Positions 49,050 to 57,748 of a stretch of 64,000 bases of DNA are shown here, piece by piece. Source of the DNA: Burkholderiales bacterium. Lineage in GTDB: Bacteria; Pseudomonadota; Gammaproteobacteria; Burkholderiales; JABEVD01. Both the position numbers and the translations under genes were made by a program. Every line of letters begins with the position of its first letter. Within the stretch, counting starts at the first letter, position 1. The notes under the pieces are model-generated. The model had not been told where the DNA came from. It did not search any database and saw only the letters and a list, made by a program, of their open reading frames with translations. The DNA is taken from positions 17,740 through 81,739 of the forward strand of contig JAIELG010000010.1 in assembly GCA_019753155.1 (NCBI GenBank), written 5' to 3'.

Positions 49050-49968
49050 CAGAATGACGCGGGACGTCGTCCTGATCGTGGACGATGTCCCGGAAAATCT
49101 TTCCCTGCTCCACGACTCCCTGGATGAAGCGGGATATACGGTGCTGGTTGCCACCAACGGCGAAAATGCCTTGCAGCGGGCACGCAAAAGCCAGCCCGAT
49201 GTGATCCTTCTGGATGCGCTCATGCCGGGAATGGACGGATTCGATGTGGCGAGATGTCTGAAGGCCGATTTTTCCACTCAGAATATCCCCATCATTTTCA
49301 TGACGGGGCTGACCGAGACGGAACATGTAGTGGCCGCTTTCGCCACGGGCGGTGCCGACTATGTCACCAAACCCATCAAACCGCAGGAAGTGCTGGCAAG
49401 AATCTCGGCGCATATGCAGAACGCGCGCCAGATGAAGCAGGCCCGCACCGCCCTGGATGCCTTCGGTCAGGCCACTGTCGCGGTTAGCGAGCGGGATGGA
49501 CTCCTGCTATGGCAAACTTCGCAGGCGCGCAGATTGTTGGGGGAATATTTCGACACCGAGAGCGAACAAATGCGCCTCCATCTGCTGTCCTGGATCGGAA
49601 AAGCCAGGGAAGCCAATCTGGAGGGGCGCGAATCCCCTGTCATCATGGCAATCGATTCGAGGCGTCTACTCGGTAGCCTGCATAACCCGAACAGAGAAAA
49701 CGAGTGGTTGATCCTGCTCAGGGAGGAAAACAACACGTCGGTGATCGAATCCCTCATTGCCGCTTTTCATCTGACGGCAAGGGAAGCCGAGGTGCTGTAC
49801 TGGGTGACTTGCGGCAAGACCAATCGCGACATTGGAGACATTCTCGGGAGCAGCCACCGCACGGTCAACAAGCATCTGGAACATATATTCGAAAAGCTGG
49901 GCGTGGAAACCCGTACTGCGGCGGCCGGCATCGCCACGCAAAAGGTGCGTATCCCTTCACCCGGTTGA
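49036..49968 (+). CDS. Response regulator, receiver-PAS-like-LuxR type
   Basis: A 310-residue regulator. An N-terminal receiver has the acidic pair in LIVDDVPE and phosphorylation site Asp60 in ILLDALMPG, with Thr and Lys in the expected places (FMTG, TKPIKP). A PAS-like segment spans about 135-235 (VAVSERDGLLLWQTSQARRL). The C terminus is a LuxR helix-turn-helix (LTAREAEVLYWVTCGKTNRD). ATG 49036 has GAGGAC upstream; GTG 49024 is an alternative. The gene overlaps the 3' end of the sensor gene by 14 bases, so the two form one signalling pair. The shared element ahead of the porin and urtA is a reasonable target. Confidence 0.87.
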   Translation: MALIDRMTRDVVLIVDDVPENLSLLHDSLDEAGYTVLVATNGENALQRARKSQPDVILLDALMPGMDGFDVARCLKADFSTQNIPIIFMTGLTETEHVVAAFATGGADYVTKPIKPQEVLARISAHMQNARQMKQARTALDAFGQATVAVSERDGLLLWQTSQARRLLGEYFDTESEQMRLHLLSWIGKAREANLEGRESPVIMAIDSRRLLGSLHNPNRENEWLILLREENNTSVIESLIAAFHLTAREAEVLYWVTCGKTNRDIGDILGSSHRTVNKHLEHIFEKLGVETRTAAAGIATQKVRIPSPG

Positions 49969-50012
49969 TATCGGGACATTCCGGACTTCATTGGAATGAG
50001 TTTCTCGCAAGG

Positions 50013-50342
50013 TCATGGCTTGAAGCCTCCCGGCGGCAATTGGGGCACTTCTGCGAAATTTTTCGGCAATGGCCCGGTGAGGCTCTTCAGGAAGGCGACG
50101 ATCTTCGAGACATCCCCATCGGAGAACGCCTTGCCAAGCTGGACCCTGCCCATCACCTTGACCGCTTCGGGAAGCGTGGCAATCGAGCCGTCGTGGAAAT
50201 AGGGCGGGGTCATCGCCACATTGCGCAGGCTGGACACCTTGAACACGTACAGGTCGCCATCGTCCTTCGTCACGTCGGAGCGTCCCTTGTCGATCGTTGG
50301 ACTTCCAAGGGATGCGATCAGAATGACGGCGATCCTGTTCAT
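50013..50342 (-). pseudogene. Cytochrome c peroxidase remnant with internal deletion
   Basis: A 109-codon frame whose last 90 residues match the C terminus of bacterial di-haem cytochrome c peroxidases: VFKVSSLRNVAMTPPYFHDG, then the VKVMGRVQLGKAFSD and IVAFLKSLTGPLP segments. Both CxxCH haem motifs are absent. The first 13 residues (MNRIAVILIASLG) look like the start of a signal peptide, and the ATG has a proper ribosome-binding site (AGGGAG). About 200 codons between the two parts are missing in frame. At the junction TCCCTTG (50283-50289) and CAAGGGA (50306-50312) form an inverted repeat. It cannot be an active peroxidase. Confidence 0.8.
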
Positions 50343-50446
50343 GGTTGCTCCCTAGGGAAATTTCCTGATTCCCGAGAAGTCCTGTCGGGTTATGGTTCAT
50401 GTCATAGCCCGACCGCGGCTATCCGGCAAATTTCAGGGATGTCGCA

Positions 50447-51403
50447 TTACTTTGCCTGTGTGGTATCGGTCTGGACTTTTTTCGCAACCCGATCCAGAAC
50501 GTCGGGAACCAGGCGCTCGGCGAAGCCGGCCAGGAATGACCATACCAGCAGCTTTGCATATTCGATTCCGTCGGCAGGATTCGTCGCAGCCGAAAAGAGC
50601 GAAAACGGCAATCCTTTCGAGACGTTGTCCTTAGGGGTGTAAATTTCCGGAAAGAAGGGGCCCTTGAGGATTTGCGCGGTAAAAACGAGGAAAAGAACGG
50701 TCGAGAACACCGCTCCGCTGATCAGGGCGAAATAGACGCCGAGCCGCCCGTAGTCCAGGGCAGAGAGCATGTTCGCATTCTCGTTCTGGCCGAATGATTG
50801 GGATTTGAAATTCTGAATGCGTTGCAGGATGCTGGCGAAAGCTCCGCTCATTCCAGCGAAAACGACCATCAGAATCAGGGGGACTTCCGGCAGCCTCAGG
50901 CCGTATTTGCTGTAAAAATTGAACCACAGGAAGATGACCGAAAATGCGCCGAAAAAAATCGTGCCAAGAACCTTCATCAGGGCCGAAACCATCTCGTCAC
51001 GCTGCTGTACGGCGGAATAATAATGGTTGAGTTTGCCTAGCAGAAATTCGAGGTCAATTCTCAATTCGCGGTCGGCGGCGGTATCCGGGGCCGGGGGCTT
51101 CGATTCCTCGTATTTTTTGTAAACCTCGTCTCCGACGATCTGACGGTATTTTTCGCGCATGGACCAGGTTTTGCGCCGCAGCAATTCCGGGGGCTGGAGG
51201 TTCAGAAGCGCAATCTCGAATACATACAAATCCGCCCAGGTGATATTGGGGCATTTGGCGAGGATCTCGTCCGCCTTCTCCCTGAAAGCTTGCGCTGTCG
51301 TATCCTTCCCGTCTATGGGAAGGGCGCGATATTCGCCGAGCAGGTTATTGAAATACCAGCCCATTGCGCCCGGCGCTTTCCAGTTTTTCATGCGGAGAAT
51401 CAT
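50447..51403 (-). CDS. Multi-helix membrane protein of unknown function in the patatin cluster
   Basis: A 318-residue protein, not recognised as a named family. The first 135 residues are hydrophilic with several arginine/lysine-rich helices; then follow four hydrophobic helices at about 143-165, 172-192, 216-240 and 283-300. The last has the motif WSFLAGFAERLVPDVLDR, a type seen at the end of several uncharacterised bacterial membrane proteins. ATG 51403 has AAAGGAA upstream. It lies 14 bases after the 47-residue gene and is the last gene of the patatin cluster. Confidence 0.75.
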   Translation of the reverse strand: MILRMKNWKAPGAMGWYFNNLLGEYRALPIDGKDTTAQAFREKADEILAKCPNITWADLYVFEIALLNLQPPELLRRKTWSMREKYRQIVGDEVYKKYEESKPPAPDTAADRELRIDLEFLLGKLNHYYSAVQQRDEMVSALMKVLGTIFFGAFSVIFLWFNFYSKYGLRLPEVPLILMVVFAGMSGAFASILQRIQNFKSQSFGQNENANMLSALDYGRLGVYFALISGAVFSTVLFLVFTAQILKGPFFPEIYTPKDNVSKGLPFSLFSAATNPADGIEYAKLLVWSFLAGFAERLVPDVLDRVAKKVQTDTTQAK

Positions 51404-51417
51404 GTATTCCTTTCTGA

Positions 51418-51561
51418 TTACTTGTCAATATCGGCGCAAACGGTCCAATTGCCGTCGCTTTGTTTTGTCGCGGTTATCTTTATGCCCCCGGACTCGATAA
51501 AATCTTTTACCGTATCCGGCACTTGCGCTTCAGGTGTATTTTCCAGGCATTGGGTTTGCAT
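51418..51561 (-). CDS. 47-residue microprotein between lipoprotein and membrane-protein genes
   Basis: Not covered by longer ORFs. A frame of 47 codons from ATG 51561 to TAA 51418, with a good ribosome-binding site (AAGGAG nine bases upstream). The product is soluble and mostly polar, with MQTQCLENTPEAQVPDTV at the start, a stretch ESGGIKITATKQSDGNWTV in the middle (beta-hairpin-like) and two cysteines (residues 5 and 42). It fits exactly between the stop of the lipoprotein gene (13 bases) and the start of the membrane-protein gene (14 bases), which supports it being a real gene. No family recognised. Confidence 0.65.
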   Translation of the reverse strand: MQTQCLENTPEAQVPDTVKDFIESGGIKITATKQSDGNWTVCADIDK

Positions 51562-51574
51562 TCAATGTTCTCCT

Positions 51575-52261
51575 TCAGTTGCAGCGGATGTTGTGTTGTT
51601 TTATAAACGCGCTTCGCTTGTCCGAATAATCTTCCCCATACAAGAATATCGGGATGGACAGCTTGTCAGGGTCGTCGTCGAGCCACTGCTTCATGGCGTT
51701 GTTGTTTTCTGCAGAAGTTTTTCGCCAGGATTGAATGCATAGGCTTTGCCTGTCGCTGACATACGACGATGCTTTCCGGAGTTCCGCTTCGGCGGACGTT
51801 CTTTCAGCCATGCCCAGGTTTTGTACCAGCGAAGCCACTATCCTGTACATTTCGAGCGCCTGGGCGCTGTTTTCGGGGCTGGGGTTGTTGAAAGTCAGTT
51901 CACATGCGCGGTACAGCATTTCTCGGGCCAGCATGACCACTTCGCTTCTTCCGGCCAACTGGACGACTTTGGTGCTCAGTTCAGCATTGGCGCTTGCCTG
52001 GATGTCGGCTCCCGCAGGCGGCTTGACGCCGAGGCTGGCGCCCAGCTTTTGCGCTGCATCCAAAGCCACGTCCGGCGTGGGCTCGGCGCAGTAATGCATG
52101 CCTGTACTCGATCGCAGTATATAGGTTCCCCTGAGTTCTGTCGGATAGGTGACGACGCTGGTATTGGCATCGTTGATGGTCAGAACACGAGCATTTTTCT
52201 GCGGCGTCGCGCATCCTGAAATCATGAGAATCAATGCCAGTATCGGTATTTTTCTGATCAT
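51575..52261 (-). CDS. Lipoprotein of unknown function in the patatin cluster
   Basis: A 228-residue lipoprotein: signal peptide MIRKIPILALILMISGC with lipobox I-S-G-C at 14-17. The mature part starts ATPQKNARVLTIND and is mostly helical, with a cysteine-containing segment MHYCAEPTPD and REMLYRACELTFNNPSP. I chose ATG 52261, 11 bases after the patatin stop; a longer frame starts inside the patatin gene and lacks a signal. No named domain recognised. Confidence 0.8.
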   Translation of the reverse strand: MIRKIPILALILMISGCATPQKNARVLTINDANTSVVTYPTELRGTYILRSSTGMHYCAEPTPDVALDAAQKLGASLGVKPPAGADIQASANAELSTKVVQLAGRSEVVMLAREMLYRACELTFNNPSPENSAQALEMYRIVASLVQNLGMAERTSAEAELRKASSYVSDRQSLCIQSWRKTSAENNNAMKQWLDDDPDKLSIPIFLYGEDYSDKRSAFIKQHNIRCN

Positions 52262-52272
52262 GGTAAACAGCC

Positions 52273-53454
52273 TCAGAAGATGGACTTCCAGTGCGCGAGG
52301 GCTTCGCTGAAACGGGCGTGCCCAATATCGCAATTGAAATCCTGTCCACTGCGGATCGGCTGGTTCGGAATATCGTCTCCTTTCCACAGATCGCAGAACT
52401 TCGCGATCAGGTTTATTTCATCCTGTTCGGTCGCGTCCATGTCCATTTTGACAAGATTTTCGAATTCGCTCTCGGTCAGTCCCCGGGGAAGCGACCACCC
52501 TGCGGCATCTTTTAACGGCTGGATCAAGGGATTCAGGCGAACGAGATTGCCGCAGGGCGGTTTGCTGTCGACGCTCGACAAAGGCTGTCCCAGGGCGACA
52601 TGCGAAATGAATGTCGCCGCATCGGGCGGGTCGTCCACTATGGTCTTGGAAAGCTTCTTGATGTCTCCTATGGTCGAGGTTTCTGCCGGGCTCACCGCAA
52701 GCGGGGGATGTACGTCATCGTTTTCGAGAGGAAGGCATACCGAACCCGTGCCTATGGTGAGCACCTTGATGTTTTCGCGCGGCTTGCCGTAGGCCAGCGC
52801 TTCGGTGACTGCGGCCAGTACGGGGTTGTTCAGTCCGGCAGTTCCGCCATCCCAGAAACGTCTCCTGTCTTCGGAATCCGGAAAGATCGCGGGTTTGTCG
52901 AAGTAGTTGACCGGGGCAGTGGATGAGGCGTGCACGGCCTCGCCCAGCGTAGGCATGGGACTGACGGCGGAACTTTGGGCTGCGCTGTTCGAGTCGGAGC
53001 GGAAAAATACGGCGCGCTGGCGGTCGTAATCGAATGAGGTGATGATGAAATGCGTGGCTCCCGAATCCCGCGCAATCAGCGCGGGAATGTCCCCGAGTTT
53101 CATGTCCCCGGTCGGGGCCAAAGCTTTCCTGAGGCCTTCGAGTTTCGCATCGGTCTTATATCTCGGGCCAAGGCCGAAAATACGGAAAAGCTCCGCATCC
53201 CATTTTTCCACGAACACGGAATTTCTGGAGTCGGGATCCATGAAAAAACTGTTCATTCGAGTCAGGGTCATGTTCGCAGCCAAACCTGCCGCCACGATGC
53301 TGCCTCCGGAATTTGCGGCGACCAGATCGAAATTCGAAAGAATCTCCCTTCCCGGCATGTTTGCATCGAACAGGGACATCAGCGCGCGCACCTGGATCAG
53401 CGCCCAGCTTCCCCCTCCGTCCAGCGATAAAATCTTGAAAGTCTGTTCGGACAT
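52273..53454 (-). CDS. Patatin-like phospholipase
   Basis: A 393-residue protein. The oxyanion loop is LSLDGGGSWALIQ; the nucleophile elbow is AANSGGSIVA (Ser in N-S-G-G-S, a variant of GxSxG with Asn before and Gly after); the catalytic aspartate is in FWDGGTAG. No signal peptide, so it should be cytoplasmic. I chose ATG 53454, which has GAGG five bases upstream, over ATG 53469. It is the first gene of a four-gene minus-strand cluster with a lipoprotein, a microprotein and a membrane protein. Patatins of this size occur in metabolism, virulence and phage defence; nothing else here decides between these. Confidence 0.87.
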   Translation of the reverse strand: MSEQTFKILSLDGGGSWALIQVRALMSLFDANMPGREILSNFDLVAANSGGSIVAAGLAANMTLTRMNSFFMDPDSRNSVFVEKWDAELFRIFGLGPRYKTDAKLEGLRKALAPTGDMKLGDIPALIARDSGATHFIITSFDYDRQRAVFFRSDSNSAAQSSAVSPMPTLGEAVHASSTAPVNYFDKPAIFPDSEDRRRFWDGGTAGLNNPVLAAVTEALAYGKPRENIKVLTIGTGSVCLPLENDDVHPPLAVSPAETSTIGDIKKLSKTIVDDPPDAATFISHVALGQPLSSVDSKPPCGNLVRLNPLIQPLKDAAGWSLPRGLTESEFENLVKMDMDATEQDEINLIAKFCDLWKGDDIPNQPIRSGQDFNCDIGHARFSEALAHWKSIF

Positions 53455-53469
53455 ATCCGCCTCTCCCAT

Positions 53470-53819
53470 GTTCCGCTGATCTTGTTGACTTGAAATGCTT
53501 GATTAAGCGTAGCTTCGAAATCGGAAAATTCAAGTTTGCCGCCAATTTCTTTCGTGCTTTCAGGATGATCCGATTGCGAAAACAACCGTGATGTATGACC
53601 GCGCCTGACAGAACCGCGAAGAATTTTTTCATGATGCCCCTGTATATCGACATTTTTTCCATGTTTTTTTGATTTTTGTTAAGCCCGGTTTAAGAATCCG
53701 AAAATGCAAGCCGTTCCATGAGAAGTTCGCAATTTAGATCGAGTCTTGCCAATCGGATAGCTTGCTGTGTTGCCCGGGAGCCGGTTTGAAACTAAACTTG
53801 AGCTTTTTGGAAGGAAGCC
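53470..53819. other. 350-base divergent intergenic region (patatin / argJ)
   Basis: This AT-rich stretch (many T-runs from 53625 to 53680) must contain the divergent promoters of the patatin cluster and argJ. I see no promoter with both boxes at correct spacing, no convincing ORF, and no repeat. GGAAGG just before the argJ ATG is its ribosome-binding site. Confidence 0.6.
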
Positions 53820-55034
53820 ATGCCGGTCAATCTGAGGATCCCCGAACCAGAAGAACTCCTGCCCGTGAAAGGCGTGAGGCTCGGCATTGCCCGCGCCAAC
53901 ATCAGAAAACACGACAGAAAAGATCTTCTGGTCGTCGAAATTGCGCCGGAAGCGAGGGTGGCCGGGGTTTTCACGCAAAACCGCTTTTGCGCGGCGCCCG
54001 TGATGCTGTGCAAGGAAAATCTTGCGAAGGGAGACGGAATCCGGGCGCTCGTGGTGAACACCGGAAACGCCAATGCGGGAACAGGCGAGGAAGGGATGGA
54101 AAGGGCGAGAAAAACATGCAGCGAACTCGCTAGACTCATGGATTGCTCCGAGAATCAGATATTGCCTTTTTCCACTGGGGTGATTCTGGAACCGTTGCCG
54201 GTCGACCGCATCATCGCGGGGCTGCCCGCCTGCATCGCCAACCTCGGGGAATCCAACTGGTTCGATGCGGCGCAGGCGATCATGACGACCGACATCCAGC
54301 CCAAGGCGATATCCCGCGAAATCGAAATCGACGGAAGAAAGGTTTGCATCACGGGTATCGCCAAAGGATCCGGGATGATCCATCCCGACATGGCGACCAT
54401 GCTGGGATTCGTCGCATTCGACGCCAAGGTTTCGCAGGAAAAACTCGATGCTTTGGTCAGGGATGCCGCCAACGCCTCCTTCAACAGGATCACGGTGGAC
54501 GGGGACACTTCCACCAACGATTCCTTCGTTCTGATCTCGACCGGGAATTCGCCCGAAATCTCCGAGGCCGGATTCGAAATATTGAAGGCTGCGGTGATCG
54601 GGGTTTCGATGTTCCTCGCCCAGGCCATCGTGCGGGATGGGGAAGGGGCGACGAAATTCATCACGGTTCAGGTGGAAAAAGGGGGCGATGAGCAGGAGTG
54701 TGAAAAGGTCGCTTTTTCCATCGCCCATTCCCCGCTCGTGAAAACCGCCTTTTTTGCGTCCGACCCGAATCTTGGGCGCATACTCGCCGCGATCGGTTAT
54801 TCGGGTGTTGAAGACCTGGACGTGGAAAATATCCGGGTCTACCTCGACGACGTGCTCGTCGCCGAGAAGGGCGGAAGAGCAGCTTCCTATCGCGAGGAGG
54901 ATGGCGCGCGGGTCATGAAGCAGTCCGAGATCACGGTCAGGGTCGTGCTCAACCGCGGGCAGGCGGCGGCCACGGTGTGGACCTGCGATTTTTCCTACGA
55001 TTACGTGAAAATCAACGCGGATTACCGTTCGTGA
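53820..55034 (+). CDS. argJ: Bifunctional glutamate N-acetyltransferase / amino-acid acetyltransferase ArgJ
   Basis: Arginine biosynthesis enzyme that recycles the acetyl group from N-acetylornithine to glutamate. The 404-residue product starts [20 protein letters not shown], has [12 protein letters not shown], and the self-cleavage site [16 protein letters not shown], where the threonine after Ala becomes the N-terminal nucleophile of the beta chain. The C terminus [11 protein letters not shown] is typical. GGAAGG precedes ATG 53820. It overlaps the DUF815 gene (GTGA). Confidence 0.96.
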   Translation: MPVNLRIPEPEELLPVKGVRLGIARANIRKHDRKDLLVVEIAPEARVAGVFTQNRFCAAPVMLCKENLAKGDGIRALVVNTGNANAGTGEEGMERARKTCSELARLMDCSENQILPFSTGVILEPLPVDRIIAGLPACIANLGESNWFDAAQAIMTTDIQPKAISREIEIDGRKVCITGIAKGSGMIHPDMATMLGFVAFDAKVSQEKLDALVRDAANASFNRITVDGDTSTNDSFVLISTGNSPEISEAGFEILKAAVIGVSMFLAQAIVRDGEGATKFITVQVEKGGDEQECEKVAFSIAHSPLVKTAFFASDPNLGRILAAIGYSGVEDLDVENIRVYLDDVLVAEKGGRAASYREEDGARVMKQSEITVRVVLNRGQAAATVWTCDFSYDYVKINADYRS

Positions 55035-55873
55035 CGGATTTCGAATCTTTTCTCGCGAGGGCCGAGCGCCTCCTGGATCGGCTGGAACATTTCCTTCCGT
55101 CAGAAATCGAAACCGATTGGGACGGCATCGCCTTCAGGTGGGCGAGGGGCAGAGGGCTTGCCAGGGTTCCCCATCCCCATGGCATCCGCCTCGAAAATCT
55201 GAAGGGAATCGCTTCCCAGGTCGATCTCGCCGAAGCCAACACCCGGCAGTTCGTGAACGGGCATTCCGCGAACAATGTATTGCTCACCGGCGCGAGGGGA
55301 ACGGGGAAATCATCGCTCGTAAAGGCGCTTCTCAACCGCTATGCCGCAGATGGCTTGCGTCTCATCGAAGTGGAAAAGAAGGATCTGACCGACCTTCCGC
55401 AGATCGTGGAAAAAATCGAGGGAAGGCGCGAGAAATTCATTCTCTTTTGCGACGATCTGACTTTCGATCAGGAGGAGGGAGGCTACAGGGAACTCAAAGT
55501 GGTGCTCGACGGTTCGGTTTCGACGGCGCCCGACAATGTCCTCGTCTACGCGACATCGAACCGGCGCCATTTAATGCCGGAATTCATGAGCGAAAACCTG
55601 GAGACGAAATACCTGGGGGACGAGATCCATCCCGGCGAAACGGTGGAGGAAAAGATATCGCTCTCCGAACGCTTCGGCTTGTGGATTTCCTTCCATCCCT
55701 TCGAGCAGGAGGGATATCTCGAAATCGTGCACCACTGGCTGGACCATTTCGGCGTAAAAAAGAAGCGCGGCGCGGAAAAAGCGGCCCTGCAATGGGCGCT
55801 GAACAGGGGCTCCAGAAGCGGGCGCATCGCCTGGCAATTCGCCCGCGACTGGGCCGGCAAGGAAAAAGGTTAA
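55031..55873 (+). CDS. DUF815-family P-loop ATPase
   Basis: A 280-residue AAA-like ATPase with Walker [18 protein letters not shown], Walker [10 protein letters not shown], and sensor-like [12 protein letters not shown]. The GTG at 55031 overlaps the argJ stop. The family is widespread beside argJ in betaproteobacteria, but its cellular role is not known to me. It converges on the Nudix-ThiE gene with four overlapping bases. Confidence 0.87.
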   Translation: MTDFESFLARAERLLDRLEHFLPSEIETDWDGIAFRWARGRGLARVPHPHGIRLENLKGIASQVDLAEANTRQFVNGHSANNVLLTGARGTGKSSLVKALLNRYAADGLRLIEVEKKDLTDLPQIVEKIEGRREKFILFCDDLTFDQEEGGYRELKVVLDGSVSTAPDNVLVYATSNRRHLMPEFMSENLETKYLGDEIHPGETVEEKISLSERFGLWISFHPFEQEGYLEIVHHWLDHFGVKKKRGAEKAALQWALNRGSRSGRIAWQFARDWAGKEKG

Positions 55874-56796
55874 TCCCAGGCGCTTCTCATCGTTGCGATG
55901 CCATGCGCGCCGCACTGTTGCGCGTGAAGAAGGTCGGCTGCCGCAAGTCCCCCCAGCGCATAGACGGGGATGGGGCAGCCGCCGGCGATTTCAGAGAATT
56001 TCTCCCAGCCCATGCCGTCTATGCCGGGGTGGCTTAGGGTTTCCTTGATATGGCCAAGAACGGCGAAATCGAGTCCCAGAGATACCGCCTTGTCGAGTTC
56101 CTTCCTGCTGTGGACCGATGCCCCGCACCAGTCGAAGTCCGGTTTCACTGAAACGTGCATGAGCTGCTTCGAAGTGAGATGGACGCCATGCGCCCTGATT
56201 TCGTGGGCGAGTTCGACTTCGGAATTGACCATGACTTTTGCCCCGCTTTCATTCGCCAGAGACATGACTTTCAGGGCGAAATGCTTCAGGGTTTCGCGAT
56301 CCATTGCATTTTCCCGCACCTGGACGAATTTCAGCCCGGTTTTCAGCGCGGATTCCAGCTTGGCAAGCTGAACTTCGATGCCGAGCGCATCGGCATTCGT
56401 GATGGCATAAACGGGGGGAAGCCTCAACGAGCGCAGGATGGGCGCATTGGCCGGAAGCAGGGGAAAAACGTTCACTGCATGAGGATCCTGCCAGGAAAGC
56501 TCCTGGTTTTCGAGTCCTTCGGGCTCCCCATCCCAACCCAGAATCTTGAAGAAATTGAGCTTCACCGTGGCGTGGGAATAATGAAAAACCCTTGAAATCC
56601 AGGGGTGAAGGTGGTGGGGGGCTATGCCTATCTCCTCCTTCAGCTCGCGCTTGAGCGCTTCCAGCGCGGACTCTCCGGCTTCGATCTTGCCGCCCGGAAA
56701 CTCCCAGTATCCTGGATACGGTTTTCCTTCCGGTCTTTTGCCGAGCAGGATAGTGCCGTCTGGGGAAACGATGATGCCCGCTGCGACTTCAACCAT
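55870..56796 (-). CDS. Nudix hydrolase (MutT-like) fused to a thiamine-phosphate-synthase-like domain
   Basis: A 308-residue fusion. Residues 1-130 are a MutT-like Nudix domain with the box G-x5-E-x7-REUxEExGU visible from GGKIEAGES to RELKEEIGI. Residues 140-308 are a ThiE/TenI-like TIM barrel ([48 protein letters not shown]). MutT would remove 8-oxo-dGTP; the ThiE-like half lacks some residues of true thiamine phosphate synthases and may have another role. CAGGAG precedes ATG 56796. The yacG gene upstream overlaps by eight bases. Confidence 0.88.
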   Translation of the reverse strand: MVEVAAGIIVSPDGTILLGKRPEGKPYPGYWEFPGGKIEAGESALEALKRELKEEIGIAPHHLHPWISRVFHYSHATVKLNFFKILGWDGEPEGLENQELSWQDPHAVNVFPLLPANAPILRSLRLPPVYAITNADALGIEVQLAKLESALKTGLKFVQVRENAMDRETLKHFALKVMSLANESGAKVMVNSEVELAHEIRAHGVHLTSKQLMHVSVKPDFDWCGASVHSRKELDKAVSLGLDFAVLGHIKETLSHPGIDGMGWEKFSEIAGGCPIPVYALGGLAAADLLHAQQCGAHGIATMRSAWD

Positions 56797-56950
56797 GTTC
56801 TTTCTCCTGAGGTTCCTCGGGTAAGCGGTACTGCTCCGTTGCCCATTGTCCGAGATCAATCAACTTGCACCGCTCCGAGCAGAACGGGCGCCAGGGATTG
56901 GCGGGGTTCCATTCCGATTCCTTGCCGCATTGTGGGCAGGCGACGATCAT
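56789..56950 (-). CDS. yacG: DNA gyrase inhibitor YacG (zinc-binding)
   Basis: A 53-residue protein too short for the usual ORF cutoff. It has the four-cysteine zinc site CPQCG near the N terminus and FCSERCK in the middle, then [17 protein letters not shown], the YacG signature. YacG binds GyrB and inhibits gyrase. It overlaps zapD by four bases upstream, and the Nudix gene by eight downstream, as in related genomes where zapD-yacG-nudix are co-transcribed. Confidence 0.92.
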   Translation of the reverse strand: MIVACPQCGKESEWNPANPWRPFCSERCKLIDLGQWATEQYRLPEEPQEKEHG

Positions 56951-57702
56951 AGATTATAAAAACTCAACTTGAACTCGATGTCGTTCTCGCAGGATTTCGG
57001 TCTTTGCTGGATTTCCGCTGTGACGAAACGAATGTTGAGTGCGTATTTGTTCGCGCTGATTTCGGGAATATAGGGCAGGTTCTCGTCCAGGCTTACCGAG
57101 AGCATCTGCGCCGTCCTTCCGGCGAGTATCTGCTGGAAGCAGCCGTGCTGGGCGACATATTTCAAGGTCCTTCCGCTCTCCCGCAGGATCTTGAGTACGA
57201 TGCCGATGCCGTTTTCTATGGGGGCGAGCGGGGAGAGCCACTGCTTCATGTCGCGCATTCTTTTTTCCGGCATCTGATTGAGCCAGTGATGATAGGAAGG
57301 GAGGTCGAATTCGCATGCCCCGCCGGGAATGCCTGTTCTCTGCTTGATGTTCATCAGCCATTCATTGTCCCTGATGTGCTGCCCGATTTTTCCGGGCATG
57401 GCGAACAACCCGGAACTTGCTTTTTCGATATCATTCAGTACGACTTCGAGCGCGTCTTCCGATACGGCCGGATTGTTTCTGAGCGGCGCAAGGATCTGTT
57501 TTTGCCGCTCCAGTTCCTGCATGAGATCGGTCTTGAGATCGGCGCGGCTTGCAACGTCGATGATTTCGAATAGCGTGGTCAGCGCGGCGTGATGGGCCAT
57601 CGCGTCATCCTGAGTCAGGAAAAAATTGACCCGGCCGCACAAATCCTCCAGCCTCAGGAGAGTACGGGTGCGCTCGTTGATAGGGTATTCGTAACTGATC
57701 AC
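56947..57702 (-). CDS. zapD: Cell division protein ZapD
   Basis: FtsZ-bundling protein of the DUF1342 family, 251 residues. [20 protein letters not shown] is the family N terminus; a helical domain is followed by a beta domain ending FKLSFYNL. ZapD binds the FtsZ C-terminal peptide, present in this window's FtsZ. It lies 46 bases after coaE. Confidence 0.94.
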   Translation of the reverse strand: MISYEYPINERTRTLLRLEDLCGRVNFFLTQDDAMAHHAALTTLFEIIDVASRADLKTDLMQELERQKQILAPLRNNPAVSEDALEVVLNDIEKASSGLFAMPGKIGQHIRDNEWLMNIKQRTGIPGGACEFDLPSYHHWLNQMPEKRMRDMKQWLSPLAPIENGIGIVLKILRESGRTLKYVAQHGCFQQILAGRTAQMLSVSLDENLPYIPEISANKYALNIRFVTAEIQQRPKSCENDIEFKLSFYNL

Positions 57703-57748
57703 TGGAGGCGGACCGGCGACATTGGAATGAGTTCACAATTCTGAACGA

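Noticed and set aside
52273..53454. Patatin gene considered as a CBASS (CapV-type) effector
   Set aside because: No CD-NTase, Cap2/Cap3 or nuclease gene is nearby; the neighbours are a lipoprotein and a membrane protein.
53397..53585. A 62-codon minus-strand frame at the start of the patatin gene
   Set aside because: Out of frame with and overlapping the patatin gene, with no ribosome-binding site.
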